Positions 32,786 to 42,727 of a stretch of DNA of 64,000 nucleotides are shown piece by piece (positions within the stretch are counted from its first letter, which is position 1; each line of letters starts with the position of its first letter). Location of the stretch: positions 165,001 through 229,000 of the forward strand of contig NZ_CP012602.1 of the NCBI RefSeq assembly GCF_001278805.1, written 5' to 3'. A program made the position numbers and the translations under genes. The notes below the pieces were generated by a model. The model saw nothing but the letters and a program-made list of their open reading frames with translations. It was not told the origin of the DNA and ran no database searches. The DNA is from Bacillus sp. FJAT-18017 (GTDB taxonomy: Bacteria > Bacillota > Bacilli > Bacillales > Cytobacillaceae).

Positions 32786-32919
32786 GTATACCAAAAAGGC
32801 TTTTAATCATCGGTGCCCAGCATTTAGCTGAAAGTCAACTTGTATTCTATTAATGGATGATTGGGCCTTTTTAATTTATATAGGAAGATTCTATAAAGAA
32901 TCTATAAGTATATTTTACT

Positions 32920-32966
32920 ATTTTACGAACTTATTAGGGTGGTTTTTTAAAAAACGTTCGGATTTT
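32920..32966. promoter_or_regulatory. PurR operator (paired PurBoxes) before purA
   Basis: ATTTTACGAACTTA (32920-32933) and, inverted, AAAACGTTCGGATTTTAT (starting 32951) place two CGAAC cores in opposite orientation 25 bp apart. This is the architecture bound by Bacillus PurR, relieved by PRPP. The second box matches the AWWWCCGAACWWT consensus better than the first. Confidence 0.82.
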
Positions 32967-32967
32967 A

Positions 32968-32997
32968 TTGACTTTCATACAGTAAAATTGATAAGAT
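32968..32997 (+). promoter_or_regulatory. purA promoter
   Basis: TTGACT (32968-32973) and TAAGAT (32992-32997), 18-bp spacer, directly after the PurBoxes, as expected for a PurR-repressed promoter. The -10 is weak. Confidence 0.6.
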
Positions 32998-33015
32998 TGG
33001 ATAGGATTAAAGTGA

Positions 33016-34341
<1,326 letters not shown>

Positions 34342-34349
34342 GCTAATTG

Positions 34350-34382
34350 GTGGCACCTTTCCCAATAAGGGAATGGTGCCAC
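34350..34382 (+). terminator. strong hairpin after purA
   Basis: GTGGCACC / GGTGCCAC extended by TCCC/GGGA around a short loop. No T-run follows, so termination efficiency is uncertain; it may instead protect the mRNA end. Confidence 0.5.
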
Positions 34383-34471
34383 ACGTTTAATGTTTAAGTA
34401 ATGGAGAAAAGGGAAATGAAAGAAGGTTTAATGGATTAATGATATTCAGAATAAAATATAGTAAAAACTAC

Positions 34472-34501
34472 TTGCAACATATTTAGTGTTTATGCTATTA
34501 T
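34472..34501 (+). promoter_or_regulatory. promoter of the tRNA cluster
   Basis: TTGCAA (34472-34477) and TATTAT (34496-34501) with an 18-bp spacer, 50 bp before the first tRNA-Lys copy. Confidence 0.65.
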
Positions 34502-34552
34502 AAAAAACGTCGCAACTGGCAAATTGTTGTTCAGTTGGAAGAATAGTAATAT

Positions 34553-34651
34553 GAGCCATTAGCTCAGTTGTTAGAGCAACGAGCAAAGCATCCACGAATG
34601 TACTGCGAGTTGCGAGGAAGAACGAGAGTTCTTTCGAGCATCTGACTTTTA
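34553..34651 (+). pseudogene. tRNA-Lys gene copy broken by an insertion
   Basis: Positions 34553-34578 copy the first 26 nt of the intact tRNA-Lys (one G-to-T change). An unrelated 57-nt stretch (34579-34635) follows, then GAGCATCTGACTTTTA (34636-34651) resumes the tRNA up to the anticodon, after which identity ends. GAGCA occurs on both sides of the insert. The insert holds an AAGAAC/GTTCTT hairpin. The product cannot fold as a tRNA. Confidence 0.85.
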
Positions 34652-34682
34652 CAAACCTTGTTGTAGGGTAGCATCTTAATAA

Positions 34683-34758
34683 GAGCCATTAGCTCAGTTG
34701 GTAGAGCATCTGACTTTTAATCAGAGGGTCGAAGGTTCGAGTCCTTCATGGCTCACCA
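34683..34758 (+). tRNA. tRNA-Lys (TTT)
   Basis: 76 nt with encoded CCA. Acceptor GAGCCAT / ATGGCTC, D-arm AGCTCAGTTGGTAGAGCA, anticodon arm TCTGACTTTTAATCAGA with TTT, T-arm GAAGGTTCGAGTCCTTC. All stems pair. Confidence 0.97.
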
Positions 34759-34771
34759 TTTTCTGGTAATT

Positions 34772-34843
34772 GGCCCCTTGGTCAAGCGGTTAAGACACCG
34801 CCCTTTCACGGCGGTAACACGGGTTCGAATCCCGTAGGGGTCA
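34772..34843 (+). tRNA. tRNA-Glu (TTC)
   Basis: 72 nt; acceptor GGCCCCT / AGGGGTC, anticodon loop CTTTCAC with TTC, T-arm ACGGGTTCGAATCCCGT. The 3' CCA is not encoded and must be added by the CCA enzyme. Confidence 0.95.
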
Positions 34844-34851
34844 TGTTTTGT

Positions 34852-34928
34852 GGTCTGGTAGTTCAGTTGGTTAGAATGCCTGCCTGTCACGCAGGAGGTC
34901 GCGGGTTCGAGTCCCGTCCAGACCGCCA
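34852..34928 (+). tRNA. tRNA-Asp (GTC)
   Basis: 77 nt with encoded CCA; acceptor GGTCTGG / CCAGACC, anticodon arm CCTGCCTGTCACGCAGG with GTC, T-arm GCGGGTTCGAGTCCCGT. Confidence 0.96.
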
Positions 34929-34971
34929 TTTTATAAATGGTATACATAATAAGTTTTATTAGTTTTAAATA

Positions 34972-35044
34972 GGCTCGGTAGCTCAGTCGGTAGAGCAAAG
35001 GACTGAAAATCCTTGTGTCGGCGGTTCGATTCCGTCCCGCGCCA
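34972..35044 (+). tRNA. tRNA-Phe (GAA), one acceptor mismatch
   Basis: 73 nt, CCA not encoded. Anticodon arm AAGGACTGAAAATCCTT carries GAA; D and T arms are normal. The acceptor is GGCTCGG against CCGCGCC, so position 4 (T) faces C at 69 where CCGAGCC would pair fully. It is identifiable as tRNA-Phe but slightly damaged or unusual. Confidence 0.88.
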
Positions 35045-35063
35045 TATAATGTGAAACACGGAT

Positions 35064-35097
35064 AAAGGGAGCAGAAATTCTGCTCCCTTTATTTTTA
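35064..35097 (+). terminator. terminator of the tRNA cluster
   Basis: A perfect 13-bp stem AAAGGGAGCAGAA / TTCTGCTCCCTTT with minimal loop and ATTTTTAT tail. Confidence 0.9.
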
Positions 35098-35113
35098 TGG
35101 AATTTTGCACAAT

Positions 35114-35130
35114 TGTAATGAATTTGTAAT
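35114..35130 (+). promoter_or_regulatory. WalR binding site
   Basis: TGTAAT-GAATT-TGTAAT, an exact match to the direct repeat TGTWAH-N5-TGTWAH bound by WalR (YycF). It lies 335 bp before the M23 peptidase gene, itself upstream of walR. A degenerate site (TGTAAT-N5-TGTATA, minus strand) is at about 35322-35338, closer to the gene. Confidence 0.7.
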
Positions 35131-35221
35131 AAAGAACCACTTATTTCCCAACATTGTTTCTAAATAATGTCGAAAAGTCTTTTTAACTATGAAAATAGTC
35201 GAAACTTCCAAAAAACGCGAT

Positions 35222-35250
35222 ATCATAGGCTTTTATGCCTATGATTTTTA
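35222..35250 (+). terminator. hairpin between WalR box and M23 gene
   Basis: ATCATAGGC / GCCTATGAT with a 6-nt loop and TTTTTA tail, terminator-like. It could end leftover tRNA transcription or attenuate an upstream-initiated M23 transcript. The rest of the 35098-35464 gap is very AT-rich with no gene. Confidence 0.6.
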
Positions 35251-35464
35251 TACTGGAGCTTTAAATCACGCATAAAACCTTCTAAAATACTTCACCTAAT
35301 TCCCTGAAAATGTAAGCAATTATACAATTATATTACATTATTTTTACTTTTATTCTTTAAAAATATTTTTATGGTAAAGTATAGAAGTGTGAAAAAACAA
35401 AAATTTCCCAATGAAGATAATTAGAATCATAGTTGTGTTCTCGTCGTTTAGGGAGGAAAAGGGA

Positions 35465-36916
35465 ATGGCCGTTATGTCCAAAAAACGCTTTACGCTTACA
35501 AGCAAAAAAATGAAATTGTCTAAAATAATTATCGCTTTACTAGCTGCATCAGCATTTGCTTTTTCTACAAATCAAGTTGTTGAAGCAAAGTCCGAACTAA
35601 CGACAGTATACTATGTATATTTGGATGATACATATATTGGAACAGTTACAGATAAAGAAATAGTTGAAGACATCGTTGATAAAGAAATTAAGCAAATGGA
35701 ACAGGCTAATAAAAACCTTACATATACAATTAGCTCGGAGATTACTTATATTCCAGAACAAGTTTTTAGATCTACTGCAAATAACCAGCAGGCGGCCAAA
35801 AAGCTTTCCGAAGAGCTTGAAGTAGAGGTAGAGTCCGCTGCCATCGTAATCAATGGAAATCCTGTTGTTCATCTCAACAGCAAGCTAGAGGCCGAAGAGG
35901 TCATAAATCAATTGAAACTTCAGTATGTGACACCTAAACAATTAAAGGAACTTGAAGATAGGAAAAGCAAACCTTCAATTGTTCTTCCCGCACTAAAAGA
36001 AAATCAAACTCGAATTGTTGATATTCGACTTACTGAAAATGTAAACATTGAAGAGATGACGACTGTGCCCAAGAATATTCTAAGCCCTAAACAAGCGTTG
36101 AAGTTTTTGCAGAAGGGAACACTGGTAGAAAAGAAATATACAGTTAAAGATGGGGATGTGCTCGGGTCAATAGCAGAAGGAGCAAACCTCACCACTGCTC
36201 AATTAATAGCTCTTAACCCAGGAATGAAAGAAACGTCATTGATTAAAGCCGGCCAGAAACTTTCTATTACAGTTCCAAAACCATATCTTGAAGTTGTTGT
36301 TGAAAAAGAAGTATTTAAAAAAGAAACTATTTCTTTTAAAACTAAAATTGTTAATGATCCTTCAATGTTCAAAGGTGAAAAGAAGGTAAAACAAAAAGGG
36401 AAAAATGGTGCGCGGAGTGTCCTATACACTGTTTCTGAACAAAATGGAAAAGTGACAAAGAAAACTGTAGCAAAAGAAACCATAACAACTAAACCTGCCG
36501 AACACATTATTGTAAGGGGAACGAAGGTTGTCCCATCCCGCGGGGAAGGTTCATTTGTATGGCCAGCTTCAGGAGGATATGTATCAAGCCAGGTAGGCTA
36601 TCGATGGGGAAAGATGCATAAGGGGATTGATATTGCCCGTCCTTCTAACTACACAATTAAGGCCGCGGATAATGGAACTGTTGTTCAAGCTGGCTGGGAT
36701 GGAGCATATGGCAATAAGATCGTAATTGATCATAACAATGGATTCCGTACTGTCTATGCTCATCTTTCATCAATTGATGTAAACGTTGGGCAGACTGTAG
36801 CAAGAGGCGCGAAAATTGGAAATATGGGTTCTACAGGTGACTCCACAGGTATCCATCTGCATTTTGAAGTTTATAAGAATGGCAGCTTGCAAAATGCAAT
36901 GAATTATTTGAAATGA
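35465..36916 (+). CDS. secreted LysM-G5-M23 cell-wall endopeptidase
   Basis: A 483-aa exported protein: signal segment (KLSKIIIALLAASAFAFST ... VEAK), an N-terminal region of ~200 aa, LysM (YTVKDGDVLGSIAEGANLTT), G5 domain (EVVVEKEVFKKETISFKTKI), and M23 peptidase with zinc motifs HKGIDIA and HLHFEV, which cleaves peptidoglycan cross-links. ATG 35465 has GGGAGG upstream; the frame is open from 35411. A WalR box upstream and walR downstream point to WalRK control of wall turnover. Confidence 0.92.
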   Translation: MAVMSKKRFTLTSKKMKLSKIIIALLAASAFAFSTNQVVEAKSELTTVYYVYLDDTYIGTVTDKEIVEDIVDKEIKQMEQANKNLTYTISSEITYIPEQVFRSTANNQQAAKKLSEELEVEVESAAIVINGNPVVHLNSKLEAEEVINQLKLQYVTPKQLKELEDRKSKPSIVLPALKENQTRIVDIRLTENVNIEEMTTVPKNILSPKQALKFLQKGTLVEKKYTVKDGDVLGSIAEGANLTTAQLIALNPGMKETSLIKAGQKLSITVPKPYLEVVVEKEVFKKETISFKTKIVNDPSMFKGEKKVKQKGKNGARSVLYTVSEQNGKVTKKTVAKETITTKPAEHIIVRGTKVVPSRGEGSFVWPASGGYVSSQVGYRWGKMHKGIDIARPSNYTIKAADNGTVVQAGWDGAYGNKIVIDHNNGFRTVYAHLSSIDVNVGQTVARGAKIGNMGSTGDSTGIHLHFEVYKNGSLQNAMNYLK

Positions 36917-36927
36917 TAAAAGTTTGG

Positions 36928-36957
36928 AAAGCCCCCGGCACACGTCGGGGGCTTTTT
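36928..36957 (+). terminator. terminator after the M23 gene
   Basis: AAGCCCCCG / CGGGGGCTT with an 8-nt loop and TTTTT. Confidence 0.92.
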
Positions 36958-37088
36958 GGAATAACACCCTGATAATCCCCTTGTCGCCAATTCCTTCTAA
37001 TAGGTGATTTATAGAGTGCAAAATGGTAAAGTAAAGTAGTATAAGTGTGTATTAGAGATAGAGATACAGGTAGGAAAGGAGTTTTGGG

Positions 37089-37796
37089 ATGGATAAGAAA
37101 ATTTTGGTTGTAGATGATGAAAAACCAATTGCTGATATACTTCAATTTAATTTAAAAAAAGAGGGCTATACCGTTTATTGTGCGTATGATGGCAACGAAG
37201 CCATCGAAATGGTGGAAGAATTCCAGCCTGACCTAATCCTTCTTGACATTATGCTTCCGCTTCGTGATGGGATGGAGGTTTGCAGGGAAGTCAGGAAAAA
37301 ACACGAAATGCCAATTATCATGCTGACGGCAAAAGATTCGGAAATTGATAAAGTCCTTGGACTTGAACTTGGGGCGGATGATTACGTCACAAAGCCGTTC
37401 AGTACTCGAGAACTAATTGCCAGAGTTAAGGCGAATTTGAGGCGTCACCAACTTCCTATAGGACAGGCAGCTGAAGGAGCTACAAACGAAATTGAAATTG
37501 GATCTTTAACTATCCACCCGGATGCGTATGTCGTTTCTAAACGGGGGGAAACTATCGAATTGACACACCGTGAGTTTGAACTTCTCCATTATCTTGCCAA
37601 GCATATTGGACAAGTCATGACTAGGGAACATCTTCTGCAAACTGTTTGGGGATATGATTATTATGGTGATGTCCGAACAGTGGATGTGACTGTAAGGAGG
37701 CTTAGGGAGAAGATCGAGGATAACCCTAGCCACCCTGCCTGGATTGTGACGAGAAGAGGAGTAGGCTATTACTTGCGAAATCCAGATCAGGAGTAA
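37089..37796 (+). CDS. walR: two-component response regulator WalR (YycF)
   Basis: An OmpR-family regulator of 235 aa. Receiver: [10 protein letters not shown], phospho-acceptor Asp53 in [17 protein letters not shown]-terminal winged helix [10 protein letters not shown] ... [18 protein letters not shown]. WalRK is the essential regulator of autolysins and wall metabolism in Firmicutes. SD GGAAAGGAG. walK follows after 8 bp. Confidence 0.97.
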   Translation: MDKKILVVDDEKPIADILQFNLKKEGYTVYCAYDGNEAIEMVEEFQPDLILLDIMLPLRDGMEVCREVRKKHEMPIIMLTAKDSEIDKVLGLELGADDYVTKPFSTRELIARVKANLRRHQLPIGQAAEGATNEIEIGSLTIHPDAYVVSKRGETIELTHREFELLHYLAKHIGQVMTREHLLQTVWGYDYYGDVRTVDVTVRRLREKIEDNPSHPAWIVTRRGVGYYLRNPDQE

Positions 37797-37804
37797 ACAT
37801 CTTC

Positions 37805-39625
37805 ATGAGAAGAGTCGGTTTTTTTAAATCAATAACATTAAAACTAGTTTTAATGTATATATTGCTTATTTTAGTAGCAGGCCAAATTATCGGCGTATAT
37901 TTCGTAAGACAGTTGGAAGAAACACTGACTACCAACTTCCAAACCTCGCTCAAAGGCCAGGTGAATATGCTTGGCTACAATCTTGTCGAGCAAATGGAAA
38001 AGGAGCGTTTGCCTGAGGATCCCACTCTGGAGGAAGACGTAAGGAAAATACTTCGTGACTTTGTTGCGGCAGACGATATTACTGAGGCGATGCTAATTGA
38101 TGCTTCCCTTAAAATTATTGGTACATCTGAGTCAGACCAAAATGTTGTTGGACAGCGGACAACAGAATTAAGAATTAAACGCGCGCTGTTACTTGAAGAA
38201 GAACAAAGTGAAATTCTTATTGACAGTAATGGCCACAGGATTTGGGTTTTGGCATATCCTGTTAAATCAGATGGAAAGACAATCGCGGCCATTCACATAG
38301 AAGCAAATATTGAATCCGTTTTTGAGCAAATGAGTATGATCAATAATATCCTGGCTACAGGTACTGCGATTGCACTCGGTATTACTGCCGTCCTTGGCAC
38401 ATTGCTTGCCCAAACCATTACTCGGCCGATTACTGACATGAAGAAACAGGCTCTTGCTATGGCAAAGGGAAATTTTTCAAGGAAAGTTAAAGTATATGGC
38501 TATGATGAAATAGGTACGCTTGCGATGACCTTCAATAACTTAACTAAAAAGCTCCAGGAAGCCCAGGCAACTACGGAAGGGGAAAGAAGAAAACTGTCTT
38601 CGGTCCTTTCGTATATGACAGATGGTGTTATCGCAACTGACCGGAGAGGCAGAGTAATCGTAATTAATGAGCCGGCAGCAAAAATGCTTGGTGTTTCACG
38701 TGAAACAGTTTTATCTGAGCCTATTGTTTCGCTTTTGGATTTGGATGATGTGTATACGTTTGAAGAATTGCTTGAAATAAACGACTCTATTATTCTCGAT
38801 TACAGCACGAAGCACAATCCTTACATCCTGAGAGCAAACCTGTCAGTTATCCAAAAAGAAACTGGCTTTGTAAATGGCTTAATAACAGTGTTGCATGATA
38901 TTACTGAACAGGAAAAAATTGATGCTGAACGCAGGGAGTTTGTGGCCAATGTGTCCCACGAACTCAGGACTCCGCTAACAACGATGAGGAGTTATCTTGA
39001 AGCACTTGCCGACGGAGTCATGAATGATCCTGAAGTTGGTCCACAGTTTTTGAATGTTGCTCAAACTGAAACTGAGCGAATGATCCGGCTTGTTAATGAC
39101 CTTCTCCAGCTTTCAAAAATGGACAGCAGGGACTACCGGCTTTCAAAAGAATGGGTTGATTTCACTAAATTCTTTAACAGAATTATTGACAGATTTGAAA
39201 TGACAAAGGAAGAAAATGTTCAATTTACTAGAATCCTCCCCAGGAAATCTCTTTTTGTAGAGATTGATGTGGACAAGCTTACGCAGGTTCTTGATAATAT
39301 CATTTCCAATGCACTGAAATATTCTCCTGAAGGTGGAGAAGTAACCTTTACGGTGGTAGAGGAAGAGGGGAAAATTACGGTTAGTATCAAAGACGAAGGT
39401 ATAGGGATTCCAAAGGACAATATCGGAAAAGTATTTGATCGTTTTTATCGTGTAGACAAGGCGAGGACAAGGAAGTTGGGAGGTACCGGACTTGGGCTGG
39501 CTATCGCCAAGGAAATGATCATGGCGCACGGTGGAACAATTTGGGCAGCAAGTGAGGAAGGAAAAGGTACGCAAATTATTTTAACGCTTCCTTATGAGCC
39601 CTCTGAAGAGGTTGACTGGTCATGA
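37805..39625 (+). CDS. walK: sensor histidine kinase WalK (YycG)
   Basis: A 606-aa membrane kinase: TM1 at ~12-34, an extracytoplasmic Cache-like domain, TM2 at ~181-204, HAMP, PAS (MTDGVIATDRRGRVIVINEP), HisKA with His385 in NVSHELRTPLTTM, and HATPase motifs (NIISNALKY, DEGIGIP, GGTGLGLAIAKEM). Its coding region contains a perfect parS. It overlaps walH by 4 bp. Confidence 0.97.
   Translation: MRRVGFFKSITLKLVLMYILLILVAGQIIGVYFVRQLEETLTTNFQTSLKGQVNMLGYNLVEQMEKERLPEDPTLEEDVRKILRDFVAADDITEAMLIDASLKIIGTSESDQNVVGQRTTELRIKRALLLEEEQSEILIDSNGHRIWVLAYPVKSDGKTIAAIHIEANIESVFEQMSMINNILATGTAIALGITAVLGTLLAQTITRPITDMKKQALAMAKGNFSRKVKVYGYDEIGTLAMTFNNLTKKLQEAQATTEGERRKLSSVLSYMTDGVIATDRRGRVIVINEPAAKMLGVSRETVLSEPIVSLLDLDDVYTFEELLEINDSIILDYSTKHNPYILRANLSVIQKETGFVNGLITVLHDITEQEKIDAERREFVANVSHELRTPLTTMRSYLEALADGVMNDPEVGPQFLNVAQTETERMIRLVNDLLQLSKMDSRDYRLSKEWVDFTKFFNRIIDRFEMTKEENVQFTRILPRKSLFVEIDVDKLTQVLDNIISNALKYSPEGGEVTFTVVEEEGKITVSIKDEGIGIPKDNIGKVFDRFYRVDKARTRKLGGTGLGLAIAKEMIMAHGGTIWAASEEGKGTQIILTLPYEPSEEVDWS
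38692..38707. promoter_or_regulatory. parS site inside walK
   Basis: A perfect TGTTTCACGTGAAACA within walK, encoding VSRET at residues ~297-301 of the PAS region. B. subtilis is reported to carry a parS in the same gene (yycG). Confidence 0.96.
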
Positions 39626-40929
39626 AGTTTGAAACAATAAAATCTATTTTACTTACCGTACTAGTCTTGTTAAGCTTTGGATTAACCTGGGTCCTTTGGA
39701 CGTACCAACCCCAATTAGACCCACTCGTGAGCGGAAAATTGGTAGAAGAAGTTGAGATGGGCGATAAGAAGGAAATACCGAGTATAATTAAGCCTGACCG
39801 AATCCTTTATCACGAAAAGGACCAACATTATGGAACAACCGAAGTAGATAAAGTGATGAAGGAAATGTCAGACTGGGTATTTTTTGATGTCGAAAATTTT
39901 ACAGAGCAATCTGGTAATTTCAAACAGGCTGTTCATGGACCCGGTAAGGTTGAACTGGTTTTTCCACATGAAGTACCGATTGAGCTTTTCAGAAATGTCC
40001 TTGAATTTGAGGAAAAAAGAATTCCATCTTTTCAATTTGACAGAATTGTAATTGATATGACAAGTCTGAAAAGGGATCGTGGCAGAGTCTACTTTGCTAA
40101 CGTAACAAATCAGCAAATTTATGTCAGTTATATTTCCACTTCTTTTCTGAAGCAATTTAACGAGGAATTTGTTAAAAATGCTGATCAATACTCATCGTAT
40201 TTTGCCTATAATGCCGGGGCAAAGCGACGAATATTTTTACCTGAACATGAAATTGAAATGATGCAATATAAATATTTGCCTATGAACCTTAACTCCGAAA
40301 ATTTCAAAAAGGCACTATTTAAGGATCCAAATCTTGTTCTGAAAAGTTTTGTGGGAAATGGGGAAGAATTTACAGATGACTCCAGCAAAATGAATATCTA
40401 TACGAATGACAATTATCTTGTTTTTGTAAATCCCTCCGAAGACAATGGATATATATCAGGGGCAGCCAATCTATTAAAAAGGAGCATTGATTTTATCAAT
40501 CAGCATAGCGGTTGGACTGACCCTTACCGATTCGTCAACATGGATGAAAACAGCCAGGAAGTCACTTTTCGTATGTATAGTATGGACGGATACCCTGTTT
40601 TTAATAGTAAGGGCCTTTCAGAAATATTCCAGGCTTGGGGCAGAAATGAAATAACAAGATTTAAGAGGCCGACTTTATCAATGGAACTTCCATTGGAATT
40701 TACGAAAGTGATTAGGCCCTCGGGCAGGGATGTAATTGAATACCTGGAAAGCAAGGAACATTTCAAGCCAGAAATGCTTGAGAATCTTGTTCTTGGCTAC
40801 AGGATGGAAAGGGACCCCCAATCACAAAGACTTATTATCTTAGAGCCGGCTTGGTTCTACCTTTACAATAATTCATGGGAGGAAATTTCCACGGATGAGT
40901 TAGGGGGTATCAAGCGTGGATTGGAATAG
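39622..40929 (+). CDS. walH: WalRK regulatory protein WalH (YycH)
   Basis: A 435-aa protein with one N-terminal TM (SILLTVLVLLSFGLTWVLWT) and a large extracytoplasmic domain; family YycH. With WalI it modulates WalK at the membrane. ATGA overlap with walK and 14-bp overlap with walI indicate tight coupling. Confidence 0.95.
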   Translation: MKFETIKSILLTVLVLLSFGLTWVLWTYQPQLDPLVSGKLVEEVEMGDKKEIPSIIKPDRILYHEKDQHYGTTEVDKVMKEMSDWVFFDVENFTEQSGNFKQAVHGPGKVELVFPHEVPIELFRNVLEFEEKRIPSFQFDRIVIDMTSLKRDRGRVYFANVTNQQIYVSYISTSFLKQFNEEFVKNADQYSSYFAYNAGAKRRIFLPEHEIEMMQYKYLPMNLNSENFKKALFKDPNLVLKSFVGNGEEFTDDSSKMNIYTNDNYLVFVNPSEDNGYISGAANLLKRSIDFINQHSGWTDPYRFVNMDENSQEVTFRMYSMDGYPVFNSKGLSEIFQAWGRNEITRFKRPTLSMELPLEFTKVIRPSGRDVIEYLESKEHFKPEMLENLVLGYRMERDPQSQRLIILEPAWFYLYNNSWEEISTDELGGIKRGLE

Positions 40930-41716
40930 AATAAAAACTATTTTTATCATTACTTTCCTTATCCTTGATGTATATCTCTTGTCTCAGTTTTTAATTAAAC
41001 GAGATACCAGCCAGTATGAGGTAAGAAAAGAAGCGACAATTGAGGAGCAATTGAAAGCTGATGAGATAGAGATTACATTTGATTTGCCAAAGGCTTCTAT
41101 CAAGGATCAATATGTAAGTGCACGTCCAAAGAATTTCACGGAAAAAGAGACAAAGAGCCTCAAAAATCAGACTGTGGAAGTTAACCAAAAAACGGTGCTT
41201 TTATCAAATCTGGATAAACCATACCAGATTGATACGGATTTTGAGCCTGTTTCATTGGCTGGTTTTATTGCTGAGAATGTTCTCTATGGCAGTGAGTATC
41301 AGTTTTGGGAGAAAGACGAGCAGGAAAAGACAATTACGTATTTTCAAACCTATGAAAATAAATTTTTTTACCAAAATATCAATGGAATGCTAGTATTTCA
41401 TTTAAATGATAAAAACCAAATTGTTTCCTATGAGCAAACACTTTTGGAGGATATAAAGAAATACGATGATTCAAAAGAGGAAGTCTTTAAGCCATTAGAG
41501 GCAATTGAAATACTTCATCAGCGCGGAATGCTGGAACCGAAATCGAAAATCACCAGCGCTGAGCTAGGCTATTCCACAATTGTTCCGCTTGCGTCTTCAC
41601 AGGTGTTTGCACCGACATGGAGATTTGAGGTTAATAATGAGGAAAGCTTATATGTGAATGCCTTTGAAGGGCAAGTAATTGAATTTGACATTGGCGAAAA
41701 TGAAGTAACGGAGTGA
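40916..41716 (+). CDS. walI: WalRK regulatory protein WalI (YycI)
   Basis: A 266-aa YycI-family protein: a single N-terminal TM (TIFIITFLILDVYLLSQFLI) followed by an extracytoplasmic domain. It is the partner of WalH. GTG start with AGGGGGT upstream, overlapping the walH end. The order walRKHIJ is the standard Bacillus operon. Confidence 0.94.
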   Translation: MDWNRIKTIFIITFLILDVYLLSQFLIKRDTSQYEVRKEATIEEQLKADEIEITFDLPKASIKDQYVSARPKNFTEKETKSLKNQTVEVNQKTVLLSNLDKPYQIDTDFEPVSLAGFIAENVLYGSEYQFWEKDEQEKTITYFQTYENKFFYQNINGMLVFHLNDKNQIVSYEQTLLEDIKKYDDSKEEVFKPLEAIEILHQRGMLEPKSKITSAELGYSTIVPLASSQVFAPTWRFEVNNEESLYVNAFEGQVIEFDIGENEVTE

Positions 41717-41722
41717 AGTCGA

Positions 41723-42517
41723 ATGACATTGCAGTTTAGTGTCCTTGCAAGTGGAAGTACTGGCAATGCGATATACGTGGAATCAGGCGACCATTCATTC
41801 CTTGTCGACGCAGGCTTGAGCGGAAAGCAAATGGAAGGGCTTTTTCAAAAAATTGGCCGCAACATGGGGAGTTTGTCAGGTATTCTTGTTACACACGAGC
41901 ATAGTGACCATATTAAAGGACTCGGAGTTGCTGCGAGAAAGTATAAGCTGCCAATCTATGCAAATGAAAAAACATGGAAGGCGATGGATGGTCTTATTGG
42001 CGAGGTGCCAACGGAGCAAAAGTTTGTTTTTGGCATGGAAACAGTCAAGAGTTTTGGCGGGCTTGATATTGAATCCTTCGGTGTCTCTCACGATGCTGCT
42101 GAACCGATGTTCTACGTGTTTCATTCAGAAGGAAAAAAACTAGTTCTGATTACAGATACAGGATATGTAAGTGACAGAATGAAGGGTACGATTTCGAATG
42201 CAGATGCGTATGTCTTTGAAAGCAATCATGATGTTCAAATGCTGCGAATGGGAAGATATCCATGGAACGTAAAGAGAAGGATATTAAGCGATGTTGGCCA
42301 TGTTTCCAATGAGGATGCGGCGATTGCCATGAGTGAAGTTGCTGGCGATAACACAAAACGGATTTATCTCGCACACCTTAGCCTTGATAACAATATTAAG
42401 GATCTTGCGAGGATGGCTGTCGCCCAGACGCTAGAAACAAGGGGAATCCTCATTGGAGAGCAATTTGACCTCTACGATACAGACCCGCGAATACCAACAG
42501 CACTTACAGCTGTTTAA
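41723..42517 (+). CDS. walJ: metallo-beta-lactamase-fold hydrolase WalJ (YycJ)
   Basis: A 264-aa cytoplasmic MBL-fold protein: [20 protein letters not shown], metal motif [10 protein letters not shown] near residue 57, SHDAAEP, TDTGY, ESNHD and HVSNEDAA. Family members are exonuclease-like and implicated in mismatch repair and replication-division coordination. GGAGTGA precedes the ATG. Confidence 0.95.
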   Translation: MTLQFSVLASGSTGNAIYVESGDHSFLVDAGLSGKQMEGLFQKIGRNMGSLSGILVTHEHSDHIKGLGVAARKYKLPIYANEKTWKAMDGLIGEVPTEQKFVFGMETVKSFGGLDIESFGVSHDAAEPMFYVFHSEGKKLVLITDTGYVSDRMKGTISNADAYVFESNHDVQMLRMGRYPWNVKRRILSDVGHVSNEDAAIAMSEVAGDNTKRIYLAHLSLDNNIKDLARMAVAQTLETRGILIGEQFDLYDTDPRIPTALTAV

Positions 42518-42526
42518 TATGTTTTA

Positions 42527-42571
42527 AAAGGGCAAACCTTAATTCTTTTGAATAAGGGTTTGCCCTTTTTT
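42527..42571 (+). terminator. terminator after walJ
   Basis: AAAGGGCAAACC / GGTTTGCCCTTT stem with T-run, separating the wal operon from htrC. Confidence 0.9.
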
Positions 42572-42727
42572 AGAAGTAAAGTTTTTCACCTATATTTTGT
42601 CCGAGAAATGATAATTTTGGAAAAAGGCAATTGTCCAGGTTGCTTTTAGTTAGAAAACGGAAGGCTAGCGAGTATAATAATGGTATGAGCCCAAAACGTG
42701 GTTGCTGCATTAGAGGAGGAATTGAGT

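Noticed and set aside
34350..34382. Strong hairpin after purA taken as a full intrinsic terminator
   Set aside because: The stem is excellent but no T-run follows, so I list it with low confidence rather than as a sure terminator.
35051..35060. GTGAAACACG near the tRNA terminator as a parS half-site
   Set aside because: Only one arm is present and parS needs the full palindrome.
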